DNA of 64,000 nt from Oscillospiraceae bacterium. GTDB lineage: Bacteria; Bacillota; Clostridia; Oscillospirales; Oscillospiraceae. Below, one piece after another: positions 16,733-25,579 of the stretch. A program made the position numbers and the translations under genes. Each line of letters starts with the position of its first letter. Positions within the stretch are counted from its first letter, which is position 1. The notes beneath the pieces are model-generated. The model made no database searches. It was given only the letters and a program-made list of their open reading frames with translations, and was not told the DNA's origin. The stretch spans positions 24,107 to 88,106 of the forward strand of contig JAHHRY010000006.1 of the NCBI GenBank assembly GCA_020025535.1, written 5' to 3'.

Positions 16733-18346
16733 ATGAAACAAGGTTCCGGTTTGCCGGTATTTCCCGGTGTCGCCATCGGTAAGGCGGTTGTTTATCAGAA
16801 GGCACAGCGTCAGGAAGCGGTTGCTTCCGGAGATCCTGCCATCGAGCAGGCCAAGTTTGAAGAAGCCTGTGCAACGGCAAAAGAGCAGCTGTCTCAGCTG
16901 TTTGAAAAAGCAAAGGCCGATCTGGGCGAGGAACAGGCAGCCATTGTGGAAGTTCAGATGCTGATGCTGGATGATCTGGACTATCTGGAGGCGGTTGCCG
17001 GTGAAATCGCAAACGGCGCTGCGGCTGCCACGGCTGCTGCCGACTGCGGCGAAAACATCGCGCAGGTGTTTGCATCGCTGGATGACGAGTATATGAAGGC
17101 ACGTTCCGCCGATATTCGGGATGTGTCCCAGCGTGTAGCGGACATCCTCAACGGCGGCAGCGGATTCCACCTGCCCGAAGGAAAGTTCCTTCTGGTTGCA
17201 GAGGATCTGGCTCCCAGTGAAACCATCCAGCTGCCCAGAGAGCGGATTCTGGCATTTGTCACCCGTCAGGGTTCTTCCAGTTCTCATACCGCAATTCTGG
17301 CGCGTACATTAAATATTCCTTCTTTGGTCCAGTCCGATATTTCTCTGGAAGATGCAGCTCAGTGCGAGACGCTGGCTGTTGACGGATTTACCGGAAACTG
17401 GTACATGGATCCCGACGCACAGACTCTGGAAATGCTCCGGAAGAAGCAGGCAGAAGCAGACAGCGACCGTCAGGCACTGGAAGCCTACCGGGGCAGAAAG
17501 AGCGTCACCAAATCCGGCAAGCAGATCCTGCTTTGCGCCAACATCGGTTCTCCCGAGGATGCGGAGGCTGCCGTTGCAGCAGACGCCGAGGGTATCGGCC
17601 TGATGCGCAGCGAATTCCTGTATCTGGGCAGAGAAAATCTCCCCAGCGAAGATGAGCTGTTTGAGGCCTATAAGAAAGTCGCCCAGATCATGGGCGAGCG
17701 TCCCGTGGTCATCCGGACCCTGGACATCGGCGCAGACAAGCAGGTTGACTATATGAATCTGGACAAGGAAGAGAACCCCGCTCTCGGCCTGAGAGGTCTG
17801 CGGATCTGCCTGACCAGAGAGGAAATCTTCCGCCCTCAGCTGCGCGCCATCTACCGTGCCAGCGCCTACGGCAATCTGAACGTGATGTTCCCCATGGTAG
17901 CTTCCGTCTGGGAGCTGCAGGAGGCCAAGGCTCTGTGCAAAAAGATTCGCGAAGAGCTGGAAGCCGAAGGCGTTCCCACCAAGGAAGTCCCCATCGGCGT
18001 GATGGTGGAGACCCCTGCCGCTGCAGTCATTGCCCACGAACTGGCAAAGGAAGCGGCCTTCTTCAGCGTCGGTACCAACGACCTGACCCAGTACACGCTG
18101 GCAGTTGACCGTCAGAATGCAAAACTGGGCAGATTCTATGATCCGTATCATCCTGCGCTGCTGGCGCTGCTGGCACATATTGCCAAATCTGCCAACGAGG
18201 CAGGCATCTGGGCCGGTATCTGCGGTGAGCTGGGCGCCGATCCCAAGATGACGGAGACATTCCTGAAAATGGGCTATAGCGAGCTGAGTATGGCACCCGG
18301 CCGGATTCTGGCCACCAGACGGCTTGTATGTGAAAGTGAGGAATAA
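16733..18346 (+). CDS. ptsI: PTS enzyme I (PEP-protein phosphotransferase)
   Basis: A 537-aa EI, slightly shorter than the ~570-575 aa of Bacillus and E. coli. The phosphohistidine is in GSSSSHTAILARTL; the PEP site contains GLMRSEFLY, the RTLDIGADKQ loop, the conserved GTNDLTQYTLAVDR and the catalytic Cys segment GICGELGAD. It transfers phosphate from PEP to HPr (next gene). Start at 16733 behind AAAGGGG. It follows EIIA by 34 nt and precedes HPr by 4 nt, so the general PTS proteins are embedded in a sugar-specific operon. Confidence 0.95.
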   Translation: MKQGSGLPVFPGVAIGKAVVYQKAQRQEAVASGDPAIEQAKFEEACATAKEQLSQLFEKAKADLGEEQAAIVEVQMLMLDDLDYLEAVAGEIANGAAAATAAADCGENIAQVFASLDDEYMKARSADIRDVSQRVADILNGGSGFHLPEGKFLLVAEDLAPSETIQLPRERILAFVTRQGSSSSHTAILARTLNIPSLVQSDISLEDAAQCETLAVDGFTGNWYMDPDAQTLEMLRKKQAEADSDRQALEAYRGRKSVTKSGKQILLCANIGSPEDAEAAVAADAEGIGLMRSEFLYLGRENLPSEDELFEAYKKVAQIMGERPVVIRTLDIGADKQVDYMNLDKEENPALGLRGLRICLTREEIFRPQLRAIYRASAYGNLNVMFPMVASVWELQEAKALCKKIREELEAEGVPTKEVPIGVMVETPAAAVIAHELAKEAAFFSVGTNDLTQYTLAVDRQNAKLGRFYDPYHPALLALLAHIAKSANEAGIWAGICGELGADPKMTETFLKMGYSELSMAPGRILATRRLVCESEE

Positions 18347-18350
18347 ACAT

Positions 18351-18608
18351 ATGAAAGAATTTACTTATGAAATCAAAGACCCCATGGGTCTGCATGCCCG
18401 TCCCGCAGGTCTGCTGGTAAAGGCAGCCGGCGCTTACGCAAGCACCGTTACTCTGAACGCTCCCACCGGCAAGGCCGATGCCAAGCGGATTATGGCCGTA
18501 ATGCGTCTGGCCGTGAAGCAGGGCCATTCAGTCACCGTCACCTGCGAGGGTGCCGACGAAGAAAAGGCTGCCGCCGAGCTGAAGGCCTTCTTTGAAGCAA
18601 ATCTGTAA
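18351..18608 (+). CDS. ptsH: PTS phosphocarrier protein HPr
   Basis: An 85-aa HPr. The EI-phosphorylated His15 is in GLHARPAG. The site phosphorylated by HPr kinase (Ser46 in the Gram-positive consensus LKSIMGVM) reads AKRIMAVM here, with Arg at position 46. This copy should therefore act in sugar transport but not in HprK/CcpA-type catabolite repression; another HPr may exist elsewhere. Start at 18351 behind GTGAGGA. Part of the operon that ends with EIICB. Confidence 0.93.
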   Translation: MKEFTYEIKDPMGLHARPAGLLVKAAGAYASTVTLNAPTGKADAKRIMAVMRLAVKQGHSVTVTCEGADEEKAAAELKAFFEANL

Positions 18609-18632
18609 GCTCATAAATTTATTTTAGGCCAA

Positions 18633-18661
18633 TTGATTGTTGTGGGCCGACAATCTATTAA
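18633..18661 (+). promoter_or_regulatory. Possible internal promoter before EIICB
   Basis: TTGATT-N17-TATTAA in the 88-nt gap after ptsH; the spacer also holds an inverted repeat GATTGT...ACAATC (18635-18655). Confidence 0.45.
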
Positions 18662-18696
18662 TATAGGCAAAGAGAAATTAAGGAGGATTCAATTCT

Positions 18697-20217
18697 ATGA
18701 TGAAATCTCTGCAGAAACTGGGCAAGGCATTGATGCTGCCTGTTGCCTGTCTGCCCATCTGTGGTATCCTGATGGGTCTGGGTTACGCCCTCGCTCCCGG
18801 AGTTATGGGTGTCCCTGATGCTGCTACTTCCGGTGTTGCATACACCATCGGCTTTTTCCTGATCAAGGCTGGTGCAGCCCTGATCGACAACATGGCTCTC
18901 CTGTTCGCCATCGGCGTTGCCGTCGGTCTGGCACATGAGAATGACGGCACTGCTGGTCTGGCCGGCCTGGTTTCCTGGCTGATGATCACCACCCTGCTGT
19001 CCACCGGCGTTGTCACTGTTATCGCTCCCAAGATGTTCACCTGGAACGAGGCTGGCGAGCTGGTTAACACCGCCAACAAGGTTGCTTTCGATAAGATCGC
19101 TAACCCCTTCATCGGCATTCTGTCCGGTATCATTGGCGCTCTGTGCTACAACAAGTTCAGGGGCACCAAGCTGCCTGACTTCCTGGCATTCTTCTCCGGC
19201 AAGCGTTCCGTCGCTATCGTGACCGGCGTTGTTTCCATTCTGACTTCCGTTGTCCTGCTGTTTGTCTGGCCCATCGTCTTCGGTGGCCTGGTTGCAATCG
19301 GCAATGGCATCAAGAGCATGGGTGTTATCGGTGTTGGCCTGTACGCTTTCCTGAACCGTCTGCTGATCCCCACCGGCCTGCATCACGCTCTGAACAACGT
19401 GTTCTGGTTTGACACCATCGGCATGGGCGACCTGACCGCTTACTGGAACGGCCTGGTTCAGGGCGGCACCATGGCTAACGGCACTGTCATCGACTGGTCC
19501 GTTGGCTCCTACATGGCTGGTTTCTTCCCCTGCATGATGTTCGGTATCGCCGGCGCTGCTGTTGCTATGATTCAGACTGCAAAGTCCAACAAGCGTAAGG
19601 CTACCGTTGGTATCGTTGGCTCCGCTGCTATCTGCGCTCTGCTGTGCGGCGTTACCGAGCCCTTCGAGTTCGCATTCATGTTCCTGGCATTCCCCCTGTA
19701 CGTTGTTTACTCCGCTCTGTACGGCATTTTCGCTGCTATCACCGTCGCTCTGGGCTTCCGCGCTGGCTTCTGCTTCTCCGCTGGCCTGACCGACCTGATC
19801 TTCTCCGCTTCTCTGCCTGCAGCTGCTAAGACCTGGCTGATTCTGCCCATGGGCGCTGCAGCATTCGTTGTCTTCTACCTGGTGTTCCTGTTCGCCATCA
19901 AGAAGTTCGACCTGAAGACTCCCGGCCGTGAGGATGATCAGGAAGGCGAAATGAAGATCGAGCTGGCTAATGACGACTACACCGCTATGGCTGAAATCAT
20001 CCTGGCTGGTGTTGGCGGCAAGGAGAACCTGGTTTCCATCGACCACTGCATCACCCGTCTGCGTCTGGAAGTCAAGGACAGCCAGATCGTTGACGAAAAG
20101 AAGATTAAGTCTTCCGGCGTTTCCGGCGTTATCCGTCCGGGCAAGACCGCCGTTCAGGTCATTGTTGGACCTAAGGTTCAGTTCGTTTACGAGGAGTTCA
20201 AGAAGCTGGCTAAGTAA
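18697..20217 (+). CDS. PTS glucose-family EIICB component
   Basis: A 506-aa membrane transporter. Residues ~1-410 form the EIIC channel of the glucose family (start KALMLPVACLPICGILMGLG; IPTGLHHALNNVFWFD; CGVTEPFEFAFMFLAFPLY); residues ~430-506 form EIIB with its phosphocysteine in IDHCITRLRL. It takes up and phosphorylates glucose or a related sugar. Codons are strongly biased to GCT, GTT, GGC and CTG, like tsf in this window and unlike the neighbouring EI gene, so it is probably very highly expressed. AAGGAGG lies 10 nt before the ATG at 18697. Last gene of the operon. Confidence 0.93.
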   Translation: MMKSLQKLGKALMLPVACLPICGILMGLGYALAPGVMGVPDAATSGVAYTIGFFLIKAGAALIDNMALLFAIGVAVGLAHENDGTAGLAGLVSWLMITTLLSTGVVTVIAPKMFTWNEAGELVNTANKVAFDKIANPFIGILSGIIGALCYNKFRGTKLPDFLAFFSGKRSVAIVTGVVSILTSVVLLFVWPIVFGGLVAIGNGIKSMGVIGVGLYAFLNRLLIPTGLHHALNNVFWFDTIGMGDLTAYWNGLVQGGTMANGTVIDWSVGSYMAGFFPCMMFGIAGAAVAMIQTAKSNKRKATVGIVGSAAICALLCGVTEPFEFAFMFLAFPLYVVYSALYGIFAAITVALGFRAGFCFSAGLTDLIFSASLPAAAKTWLILPMGAAAFVVFYLVFLFAIKKFDLKTPGREDDQEGEMKIELANDDYTAMAEIILAGVGGKENLVSIDHCITRLRLEVKDSQIVDEKKIKSSGVSGVIRPGKTAVQVIVGPKVQFVYEEFKKLAK

Positions 20218-20261
20218 GTCACTTCCTGTATGCCGCTGCGGCCCACGCAGTAAATAGAGAT

Positions 20262-20295
20262 TCTGCCCGGAGATTTTCTCCGGGCAGATTTTTTT
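20262..20295 (+). terminator. Terminator of PTS operon
   Basis: TCTGCCCGGAG-ATTTT-CTCCGGGCAGA followed by seven T. The T run overlaps the stop of the convergent cutC gene. Confidence 0.92.
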
Positions 20296-21043
20296 ACAGA
20301 TCCAAAGCCTGCCGTGCCTCCCGCACGGCTTCCGGGCTGGTTTGCTGAATGTGCCATTCGTCGAGACCGGGCAGCCCCATGGGTACCCCCTCCCGCCGGA
20401 AGCGCATCCCGCTTTCCAGCTCTTTTTTGCCGCTCATGTGGAAAGAAACGGCATTGGGAAACGCTTCCCGGAATGCCCGAATCACACGGGCGTTCACACC
20501 GGCACCGATCAGTACTTCGGGGCCGGCAATTTTTTCCTGCAGCTGCAGAAGCCGCCCGATGGTTTCCATGCCGGCGGTGCAGCCGGCGGCTCCGCCGCTG
20601 GTCAGAACCGTATGGAAGCCCAGCTCCGCCGCATCCAGATAGGTTTTTTCCGGCTCCCGGGACACGTCAATGGCACGGTGCAGGGTCAGTTTGGCGTTGC
20701 CTGCCGCCTCTATGAGAGGACGGAGTGCCGCCCTGTCCAGATCCCCCTCCGGGGTCAGGCAGCCGATGACAAAACCGTCCGCGCCCAGATCTTTCAGACG
20801 GGTGATCTGCATGGCCATCATCAGAATTTCCTCTTGCGTATAGAGAAAATCTCCCGCCCGGGGGCGCATCAGGCAGCGAATGGGAATGCTGCTTTCCCGG
20901 CGAATCTGCTGCAGCAGTTCTGCATAGGGCGTCAGTCCGCCCACGGCAAGGGCGCTGCAAAGCTCCAGCCGGTCCGCGCCGCCGGCAATGGCTGCCCGTG
21001 CGGAGGCAAGGCTGTCCGTACAGATTTCCAAAGTCTTTTTCAT
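20294..21043 (-). CDS. cutC: CutC family protein
   Basis: A 249-aa TIM-barrel protein of the CutC family: EICTDSLASARAAIAGGADRL at the N-terminus split by the ADRLELCSALAVGGLTPY motif, then IPIRCLMRPRAGDFLYT and LTLHRAID. CutC was named for copper homeostasis but its biochemical activity is not settled. Start at 21043; the ribosome-binding site is weak (ACAGGA close to the ATG). Convergent with the PTS operon. Confidence 0.9.
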   Translation of the reverse strand: MKKTLEICTDSLASARAAIAGGADRLELCSALAVGGLTPYAELLQQIRRESSIPIRCLMRPRAGDFLYTQEEILMMAMQITRLKDLGADGFVIGCLTPEGDLDRAALRPLIEAAGNAKLTLHRAIDVSREPEKTYLDAAELGFHTVLTSGGAAGCTAGMETIGRLLQLQEKIAGPEVLIGAGVNARVIRAFREAFPNAVSFHMSGKKELESGMRFRREGVPMGLPGLDEWHIQQTSPEAVREARQALDL

Positions 21044-21150
21044 AATCCTGTCTCGCTTTCATCAGAATGGGTTTTGCTAACATCCTACCACAGGTGCCGA
21101 AAAAATACCACTTTAATTTCCCGGATTTCCTTGTATGCGGGAATCTGTTC

Positions 21151-21178
21151 TTTACTTTTCGCAAAATATTGTTATACT
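21151..21178 (+). promoter_or_regulatory. Sigma-A promoter of prfA operon
   Basis: TTTACT-N16-TATACT, start near 21184. Confidence 0.6.
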
Positions 21179-21215
21179 AAAATGGTATTGATATGTGATT
21201 TAGGAGCGAATGCTT

Positions 21216-22274
21216 ATGCTGGATAAGTTGCAGGCGGTGGAAAGCCGCTTTGAAGAGCTGTGCGCCAGATCGGAGCAGCCGGATTTTTACAATGACCCGA
21301 AAAAAGCGGCCGCCCTTCTGCGGGAGCGCAATGATCTGGAGCCGATTGTGGAGGCCTATCGGGCCTACCGGAAGGCAGAACAGGATATGCTGGATGCCCA
21401 GGAGCTGATGAGCGATCCCGAAATGCGGGAGCTGTGTCAGGAAACCTACAAGGAAGCCAAGGAGGCCAAAGAAGCCCTCCATGACAAGCTGCGGATCCTG
21501 CTGCTGCCCAAAGACCCCAACGACGAAAAAAGCGTCATTGTGGAAATCCGCGGCGGCGTGGGCGGCGAAGAGAGCGCACTTTTTGCCCACAGCCTGTTCC
21601 GGATGTATTCCATGTATGCTGCCCGGAAGGGCTGGAATATCGAACTGCTCAACTACAACGATACGGAGCTGGGCGGCGTGAAGGAAGCGGACTTCATTAT
21701 CAACGGCCGGGGAGCCTACTCCCGCATGAAGTACGAGTCCGGCGTTCACCGGGTGCAGCGTGTGCCGGAAACCGAGTCCGGCGGCCGTGTGCATACCTCC
21801 ACCGCAACGGTGGCGGTGCTTCCCGAAATGGAGGAAGTGGACGTGCAGATCAATCCTGCGGATATCGAAATGCAGGTGTACCGTGCCTCCGGTGCCGGTG
21901 GTCAGCACGTTAACAAGACCTCTTCTGCCGTGCGCCTGATTCACAAGCCTTCCGGCATTGTGGTAGCCTGTCAGGAAGAGCGCAGCCAGATGCAGAACCG
22001 GGAAAAATGTATGCGTATGCTGGCATCCAAGCTCTACGAAATCGAGCAGGAGAAGCTGGAGTCCGCCGTCACGGGTATGCGCCGCAGTCAGGTGGGCAGC
22101 GGTATGCGTAACGAACGTATCCGTACCTACAATTTCCCCCAGGGACGTGTGACGGATCACCGGGTGGGACTGACGCTTTACAAAATCGACGCGGTGATGG
22201 ACGGCGACATCGATGAGATCATCGACGCCCTTGCCACCGCCGAACAGGCGGAAAAGCTGAACAATTCCCAATAA
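21216..22274 (+). CDS. prfA: Peptide chain release factor 1
   Basis: A 352-aa class I release factor. The catalytic GGQ is in GAGGQHVNKTSSAVRL; the codon-recognition domain precedes it; EIRGGVGGEESALFA is the usual domain-2 signature. It terminates translation at UAA and UAG. Of two in-frame ATGs the one at 21216 is chosen because TTAGGAG is 9 nt upstream; the ATG at 21210 would be too close. It heads an operon prfA-tsaE-tsaB-upp; prmC, the usual partner, is not in this window. Confidence 0.95.
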   Translation: MLDKLQAVESRFEELCARSEQPDFYNDPKKAAALLRERNDLEPIVEAYRAYRKAEQDMLDAQELMSDPEMRELCQETYKEAKEAKEALHDKLRILLLPKDPNDEKSVIVEIRGGVGGEESALFAHSLFRMYSMYAARKGWNIELLNYNDTELGGVKEADFIINGRGAYSRMKYESGVHRVQRVPETESGGRVHTSTATVAVLPEMEEVDVQINPADIEMQVYRASGAGGQHVNKTSSAVRLIHKPSGIVVACQEERSQMQNREKCMRMLASKLYEIEQEKLESAVTGMRRSQVGSGMRNERIRTYNFPQGRVTDHRVGLTLYKIDAVMDGDIDEIIDALATAEQAEKLNNSQ

Positions 22275-22288
22275 AAGGAAGCGAAACT

Positions 22289-22726
22289 ATGGAATTTATC
22301 ACCAATAGCCCGGAAGAAACCGAGGCCGTAGGTGCTGCGCTGGGAAAGGTGCTGACACCCGGAACGGTGCTGGCCTATCGGGGAGACCTGGGCGCGGGGA
22401 AGACCGCCTTTACCCGGGGCCTGGCCCGGGGTCTGGGCAGTACGGATATGGTTACCAGTCCTACCTATACTATTGTCAATGAATATCTTTCCGGACGGAT
22501 GCCGCTGTTTCATTTTGATATGTACCGTCTGGCGGATGCGGACGCGCTGTTCGACATCGGCTGGGACGATTATCTGGAGCGGGGCGGCGTCTGCGCCGTG
22601 GAATGGAGCGAGAACGTGGCCGAAGCGCTGGAAGACCCCGTCATCGTGAGTATTGAAAAGCGGGGAGAAAATACCCGTGTCATCACCATCGAAGGAGGAG
22701 AGCGGCTTGCTGATTTTAGCGTTTGA
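22289..22726 (+). CDS. tsaE: tRNA t6A biosynthesis ATPase TsaE
   Basis: A 145-aa P-loop protein. Walker A GDLGAGKTAFTRGLA at ~32-46 and the conserved VTSPTYTIVNEY and HFDMYRLAD segments identify TsaE (YjeE). With TsaB and TsaD it makes N6-threonylcarbamoyladenosine at position 37 of ANN-decoding tRNAs. The 3' end overlaps tsaB by 20 nt. AAGGAAG precedes the ATG. Confidence 0.95.
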   Translation: MEFITNSPEETEAVGAALGKVLTPGTVLAYRGDLGAGKTAFTRGLARGLGSTDMVTSPTYTIVNEYLSGRMPLFHFDMYRLADADALFDIGWDDYLERGGVCAVEWSENVAEALEDPVIVSIEKRGENTRVITIEGGERLADFSV

Positions 22727-23414
22727 AACCTCTGCAAAGGCGGCATCCGTGGCCCTGCACGACGGAACGGCCCTGCTGGGCGAGAGCTATCAGAATACGG
22801 GCCTTACCCACAGCCAGACCCTGATGGTGATGGCAGAGGACCTTTTGAAGCGGTGCGGCTATACGCCCCGGCAGGTGGAAGCGGTTGCCGTGGCGGCAGG
22901 CCCCGGCAGCTTTACCGGCGTGCGGATCGGCGTGGCGGCAGCCAAGGGCTTTGCCTGGGGCAGCAATCTGCCCTGCTGCGGCGTTTCCACGCTGGAAGCA
23001 ATGGCTGAAAACTACAGCGTCTGGCAGGGATATGTCTGCCCGGTGATGGATGCCCGCCGCAGTCAGGTTTACAATGCCCTGTTCCATGTGGAAAAGGGCG
23101 TATATGAAAGAATCCGTGAAGATCGTGCCATCTCCCTGCAGGAGCTGGGAGAAGACCTGCGGAATCTGACCGAACCGGTGTATCTGGTGGGTGACGGCAG
23201 TGCGCTTACTTACCGCACGCTGTCAGAAACGGTGCCCGGTCTGGTGATGCCTCCGGAGCATCGGATGCATCAGAGAGCCGCCGGAGTGGCAATGGTGGCC
23301 GCCCGACAGCTGAAGGAAGGCAATGCGGGCAACGGCGGTGAGCTGGTCCCTAATTATTTGCGTGTATCCCAGGCAGAACGGGAAAAAGCAGAAAAAGAAC
23401 AAAAAGGAGAATAA
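22707..23414 (+). CDS. tsaB: tRNA t6A biosynthesis protein TsaB
   Basis: A 235-aa ASKHA-fold protein: LILAFETSAKAASVAL, the conserved TGLTHSQTLM and VAAGPGSFTGVRIGVAAAKG. TsaB is the scaffold partner of TsaD and is not itself catalytic. I choose the TTG at 22707: AAGGAGG lies 8 nt upstream and the protein then begins with the conserved LILAFETS. A longer ATG reading from 22653 would fuse an out-of-frame copy of tsaE sequence. RimI and TsaD genes, often next, are absent. Confidence 0.92.
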   Translation: MLILAFETSAKAASVALHDGTALLGESYQNTGLTHSQTLMVMAEDLLKRCGYTPRQVEAVAVAAGPGSFTGVRIGVAAAKGFAWGSNLPCCGVSTLEAMAENYSVWQGYVCPVMDARRSQVYNALFHVEKGVYERIREDRAISLQELGEDLRNLTEPVYLVGDGSALTYRTLSETVPGLVMPPEHRMHQRAAGVAMVAARQLKEGNAGNGGELVPNYLRVSQAEREKAEKEQKGE

Positions 23415-23418
23415 AAGA

Positions 23419-24048
23419 ATGGAAAATGTACACGTACTGAATCACCCCCTGATTCAGCATAAGCTGGCAATTCTGCGCAACAAAGATACCGGCGTCAAGG
23501 AATTTCGGGAGCTGATCGGCGAGATCGCCGGCCTCATGTGTTACGAGGCCACCCGCAACCATCCCACCGTTGAGGTGGAAGTAGAAACTCCGGTCGCCGT
23601 TACCAAGTGCCGGATGCTGGCCGGCAAGAAACTGGCAATTGTCCCTGTCCTCCGGGCCGGCCTGGGAATGGTGGACACCATGGTTTCTCTGATTCCTTCT
23701 GCGAAGATCGGACACATCGGCCTGTACCGTGATCCCGAGACCCACAAGCCTGTGGAATACTACTGCAAGCTGCCCGAAGACATTGAAAACCGTCAGGTAT
23801 ATGTGGTAGACCCCATGCTGGCTACCGGCGGCAGCGCCGTGGCTGCCATCGATTTCCTGAAAGCACACGGATGCAAGAGCATTACGATGATGAATATTAT
23901 CGGCTGCCCCGAGGGTGTGGCGGCCGTTCAGAAAGCGCATCCCGATGTGGAGATGTATCTGGCCGCCATGGACGAGCGGCTCAACGAGCATGCCTATATC
24001 ATCCCCGGTCTGGGCGATGCCGGCGACCGTATTTTCGGCACAAAGTAA
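23419..24048 (+). CDS. upp: Uracil phosphoribosyltransferase
   Basis: A 209-aa UPRTase. The PRPP loop is YVVDPMLATGGSAVAAI; the uracil-binding C-terminus is ERLNEHAYIIPGLGDAGDRI with normal ending FGTK. It makes UMP from uracil and PRPP for pyrimidine salvage. Start at 23419, 4 nt after the tsaB stop, with AAAGGAG upstream. Terminator follows directly. Confidence 0.95.
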   Translation: MENVHVLNHPLIQHKLAILRNKDTGVKEFRELIGEIAGLMCYEATRNHPTVEVEVETPVAVTKCRMLAGKKLAIVPVLRAGLGMVDTMVSLIPSAKIGHIGLYRDPETHKPVEYYCKLPEDIENRQVYVVDPMLATGGSAVAAIDFLKAHGCKSITMMNIIGCPEGVAAVQKAHPDVEMYLAAMDERLNEHAYIIPGLGDAGDRIFGTK

Positions 24049-24053
24049 CAAGA

Positions 24054-24081
24054 GGGGCGCTCCTGCGGGAGCGCCCTTTTG
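24054..24081 (+). terminator. Terminator after upp
   Basis: GGGGCGCTCC-TGC-GGGAGCGCCC followed by TTTTG. Confidence 0.88.
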
Positions 24082-24094
24082 TCTGCAATCCTTG

Positions 24095-24123
24095 TTGCAA
24101 CGGGAGCGGTTTTTTGCTACAAT
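24095..24123 (+). promoter_or_regulatory. Sigma-A promoter of murI operon
   Basis: TTGCAA-N17-TACAAT, start near 24130. Confidence 0.8.
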
Positions 24124-24149
24124 AAAGCGAAGAGAAAGAGGGTGCATAT

Positions 24150-24914
24150 ATGAACCAAAAAACCGATTATATAGCAGTTTTTGACTCCGGAGTTGGCGGT
24201 ATCAGTGTTCTGCGCCACCTGTGCCGGCTGATGCCGGGGGAGCGATTCCTGTACTTCGGGGATTCTGCCAATGCCCCCTACGGAAGCCGCCCGGAAGAAG
24301 AAATTCGCAATCTGACGCTGGCTGCGGTACGGCGTCTGGTGAGCCGGGGCATCAAGGCGCTGGTAGTTGCCTGCAATACGGCGACCTCTGCCGCCATTGA
24401 GGATCTGCGGCGGGAATATCCCGACCTGATCGTGGTGGGAATCGAGCCGGCCCTCAAGCCGGCAGTGGATCATCACCCGGGAGGAACCATCGGTGTCATG
24501 GCTACGGAAGCCACCCTGCGTCAGCGGAAATTTATGACGCTGATGACACGCCTGTCGGAGAACTGCCATGTGGTCATGCTTCCGGTCCCCGGACTGGTGA
24601 AGCTGGTGGAGACAGGCCTTGCGGAATCAGAGGAGACGAAGACCCTTCTGGAGCCTGTGCTGACTCCCTGGAAGGGAAAACTGGATGCTCTGGTTCTGGG
24701 ATGCACCCATTATCCTTTTGCCTCTGAGACCATTGCAGAACTGGTGGGAGAAGGCACGGAGCTGCTGGACGGCGGCGAAGGCACCGCCCGGGAAACGCTG
24801 GCCCGTCTTTCGCAGCGGAATCTTCTGGAGCGGGGCGAGGGACAGGTTGTGCTGGAAAACAGCCTGGGAAGCCGGGAAATTATGGAGCTGTCGGCGTCGC
24901 TGCTGCAGCAGTGA
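24150..24914 (+). CDS. murI: Glutamate racemase
   Basis: A 254-aa racemase with both catalytic cysteines: VVACNTATSAAI and LVLGCTHYPF; DSGVGGISVLRHL is the N-terminal signature. It supplies D-glutamate for peptidoglycan. First gene of the operon murI-udk-HAD-DUF89. Confidence 0.95.
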   Translation: MNQKTDYIAVFDSGVGGISVLRHLCRLMPGERFLYFGDSANAPYGSRPEEEIRNLTLAAVRRLVSRGIKALVVACNTATSAAIEDLRREYPDLIVVGIEPALKPAVDHHPGGTIGVMATEATLRQRKFMTLMTRLSENCHVVMLPVPGLVKLVETGLAESEETKTLLEPVLTPWKGKLDALVLGCTHYPFASETIAELVGEGTELLDGGEGTARETLARLSQRNLLERGEGQVVLENSLGSREIMELSASLLQQ

Positions 24915-24937
24915 CTCTGAGAAAGGGAGAGAAGGAT

Positions 24938-25579
24938 ATGCAGAATAAGATTCTGGTAATCGGTATTGCCGGCGGCACCGGCAGCGGAAAGACCACGCTG
25001 ATGCACAATCTGGTGGAGCGATTCGGTGATGTTGTCACGGTTCTGAGCCACGACAATTACTACAAATGCCGGGACGAGCTGCCGTTTGAGGAGCGCTGTA
25101 AGCTCAACTACGACGAACCGGACGCTTTTGATACCAGTCTGATGGTGTATCATCTGGAGCAGCTGCGCCGCGGTGAGGCCATCGACTGTCCGGTGTATGA
25201 TTTTACCGTGCATAACCGCAGCAAGGAGACCATCCGGGTGGAGCCAAAGCAGGTTATCATCGTGGAAGGCATCCTGATTTTTGAAAATGAGATGCTCCGC
25301 AAGCTGATGGATGTGAAAATTTTCGTGGATACGGATGCGGATGTGCGGCTGTGCCGCCGTATCAAGCGGGACGTGAACAAGCGCTGCCGTACCATGGAAT
25401 CGGTGCTGGAGCAGTACCTGAAGACGGTGAAGCCCATGCACGAAAAGTATGTGGAGCCAACCAAAAAGTACGCGGACATCGTGGTGCCGGAGGGTGGCAA
25501 AAATGTGGTGGCACTGGATATGATCATGGGTCATATTCAGCGGCATCTGGATGGAGAGAACAGGAACAATGAAGTTTGA
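24938..25579 (+). CDS. udk: Uridine kinase
   Basis: A 213-aa P-loop kinase. Walker A is GIAGGTGSGKTTL; LSHDNYYKCRDELP and the conserved YDFTVHNRSKETI are typical of uridine/cytidine kinase. It phosphorylates uridine and cytidine. The ATG at 24938 has AAAGGGAG 8 nt upstream; a longer reading from 24911 overlaps murI without a site. It overlaps the next gene by 11 nt. Confidence 0.93.
   Translation: MQNKILVIGIAGGTGSGKTTLMHNLVERFGDVVTVLSHDNYYKCRDELPFEERCKLNYDEPDAFDTSLMVYHLEQLRRGEAIDCPVYDFTVHNRSKETIRVEPKQVIIVEGILIFENEMLRKLMDVKIFVDTDADVRLCRRIKRDVNKRCRTMESVLEQYLKTVKPMHEKYVEPTKKYADIVVPEGGKNVVALDMIMGHIQRHLDGENRNNEV

Noticed and set aside
18658..20046. A 462-codon minus-strand frame opposite EIICB
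   Set aside because: Same cause: codon bias of EIICB leaves few antisense stops; the protein is a Gln/Ser/Asp-rich string with no fold.
22653..22706. ATG at 22653 as the start of tsaB
   Set aside because: It would add 18 residues read out of frame from tsaE; the TTG at 22707 has a perfect ribosome-binding site and begins at the conserved N-terminus.
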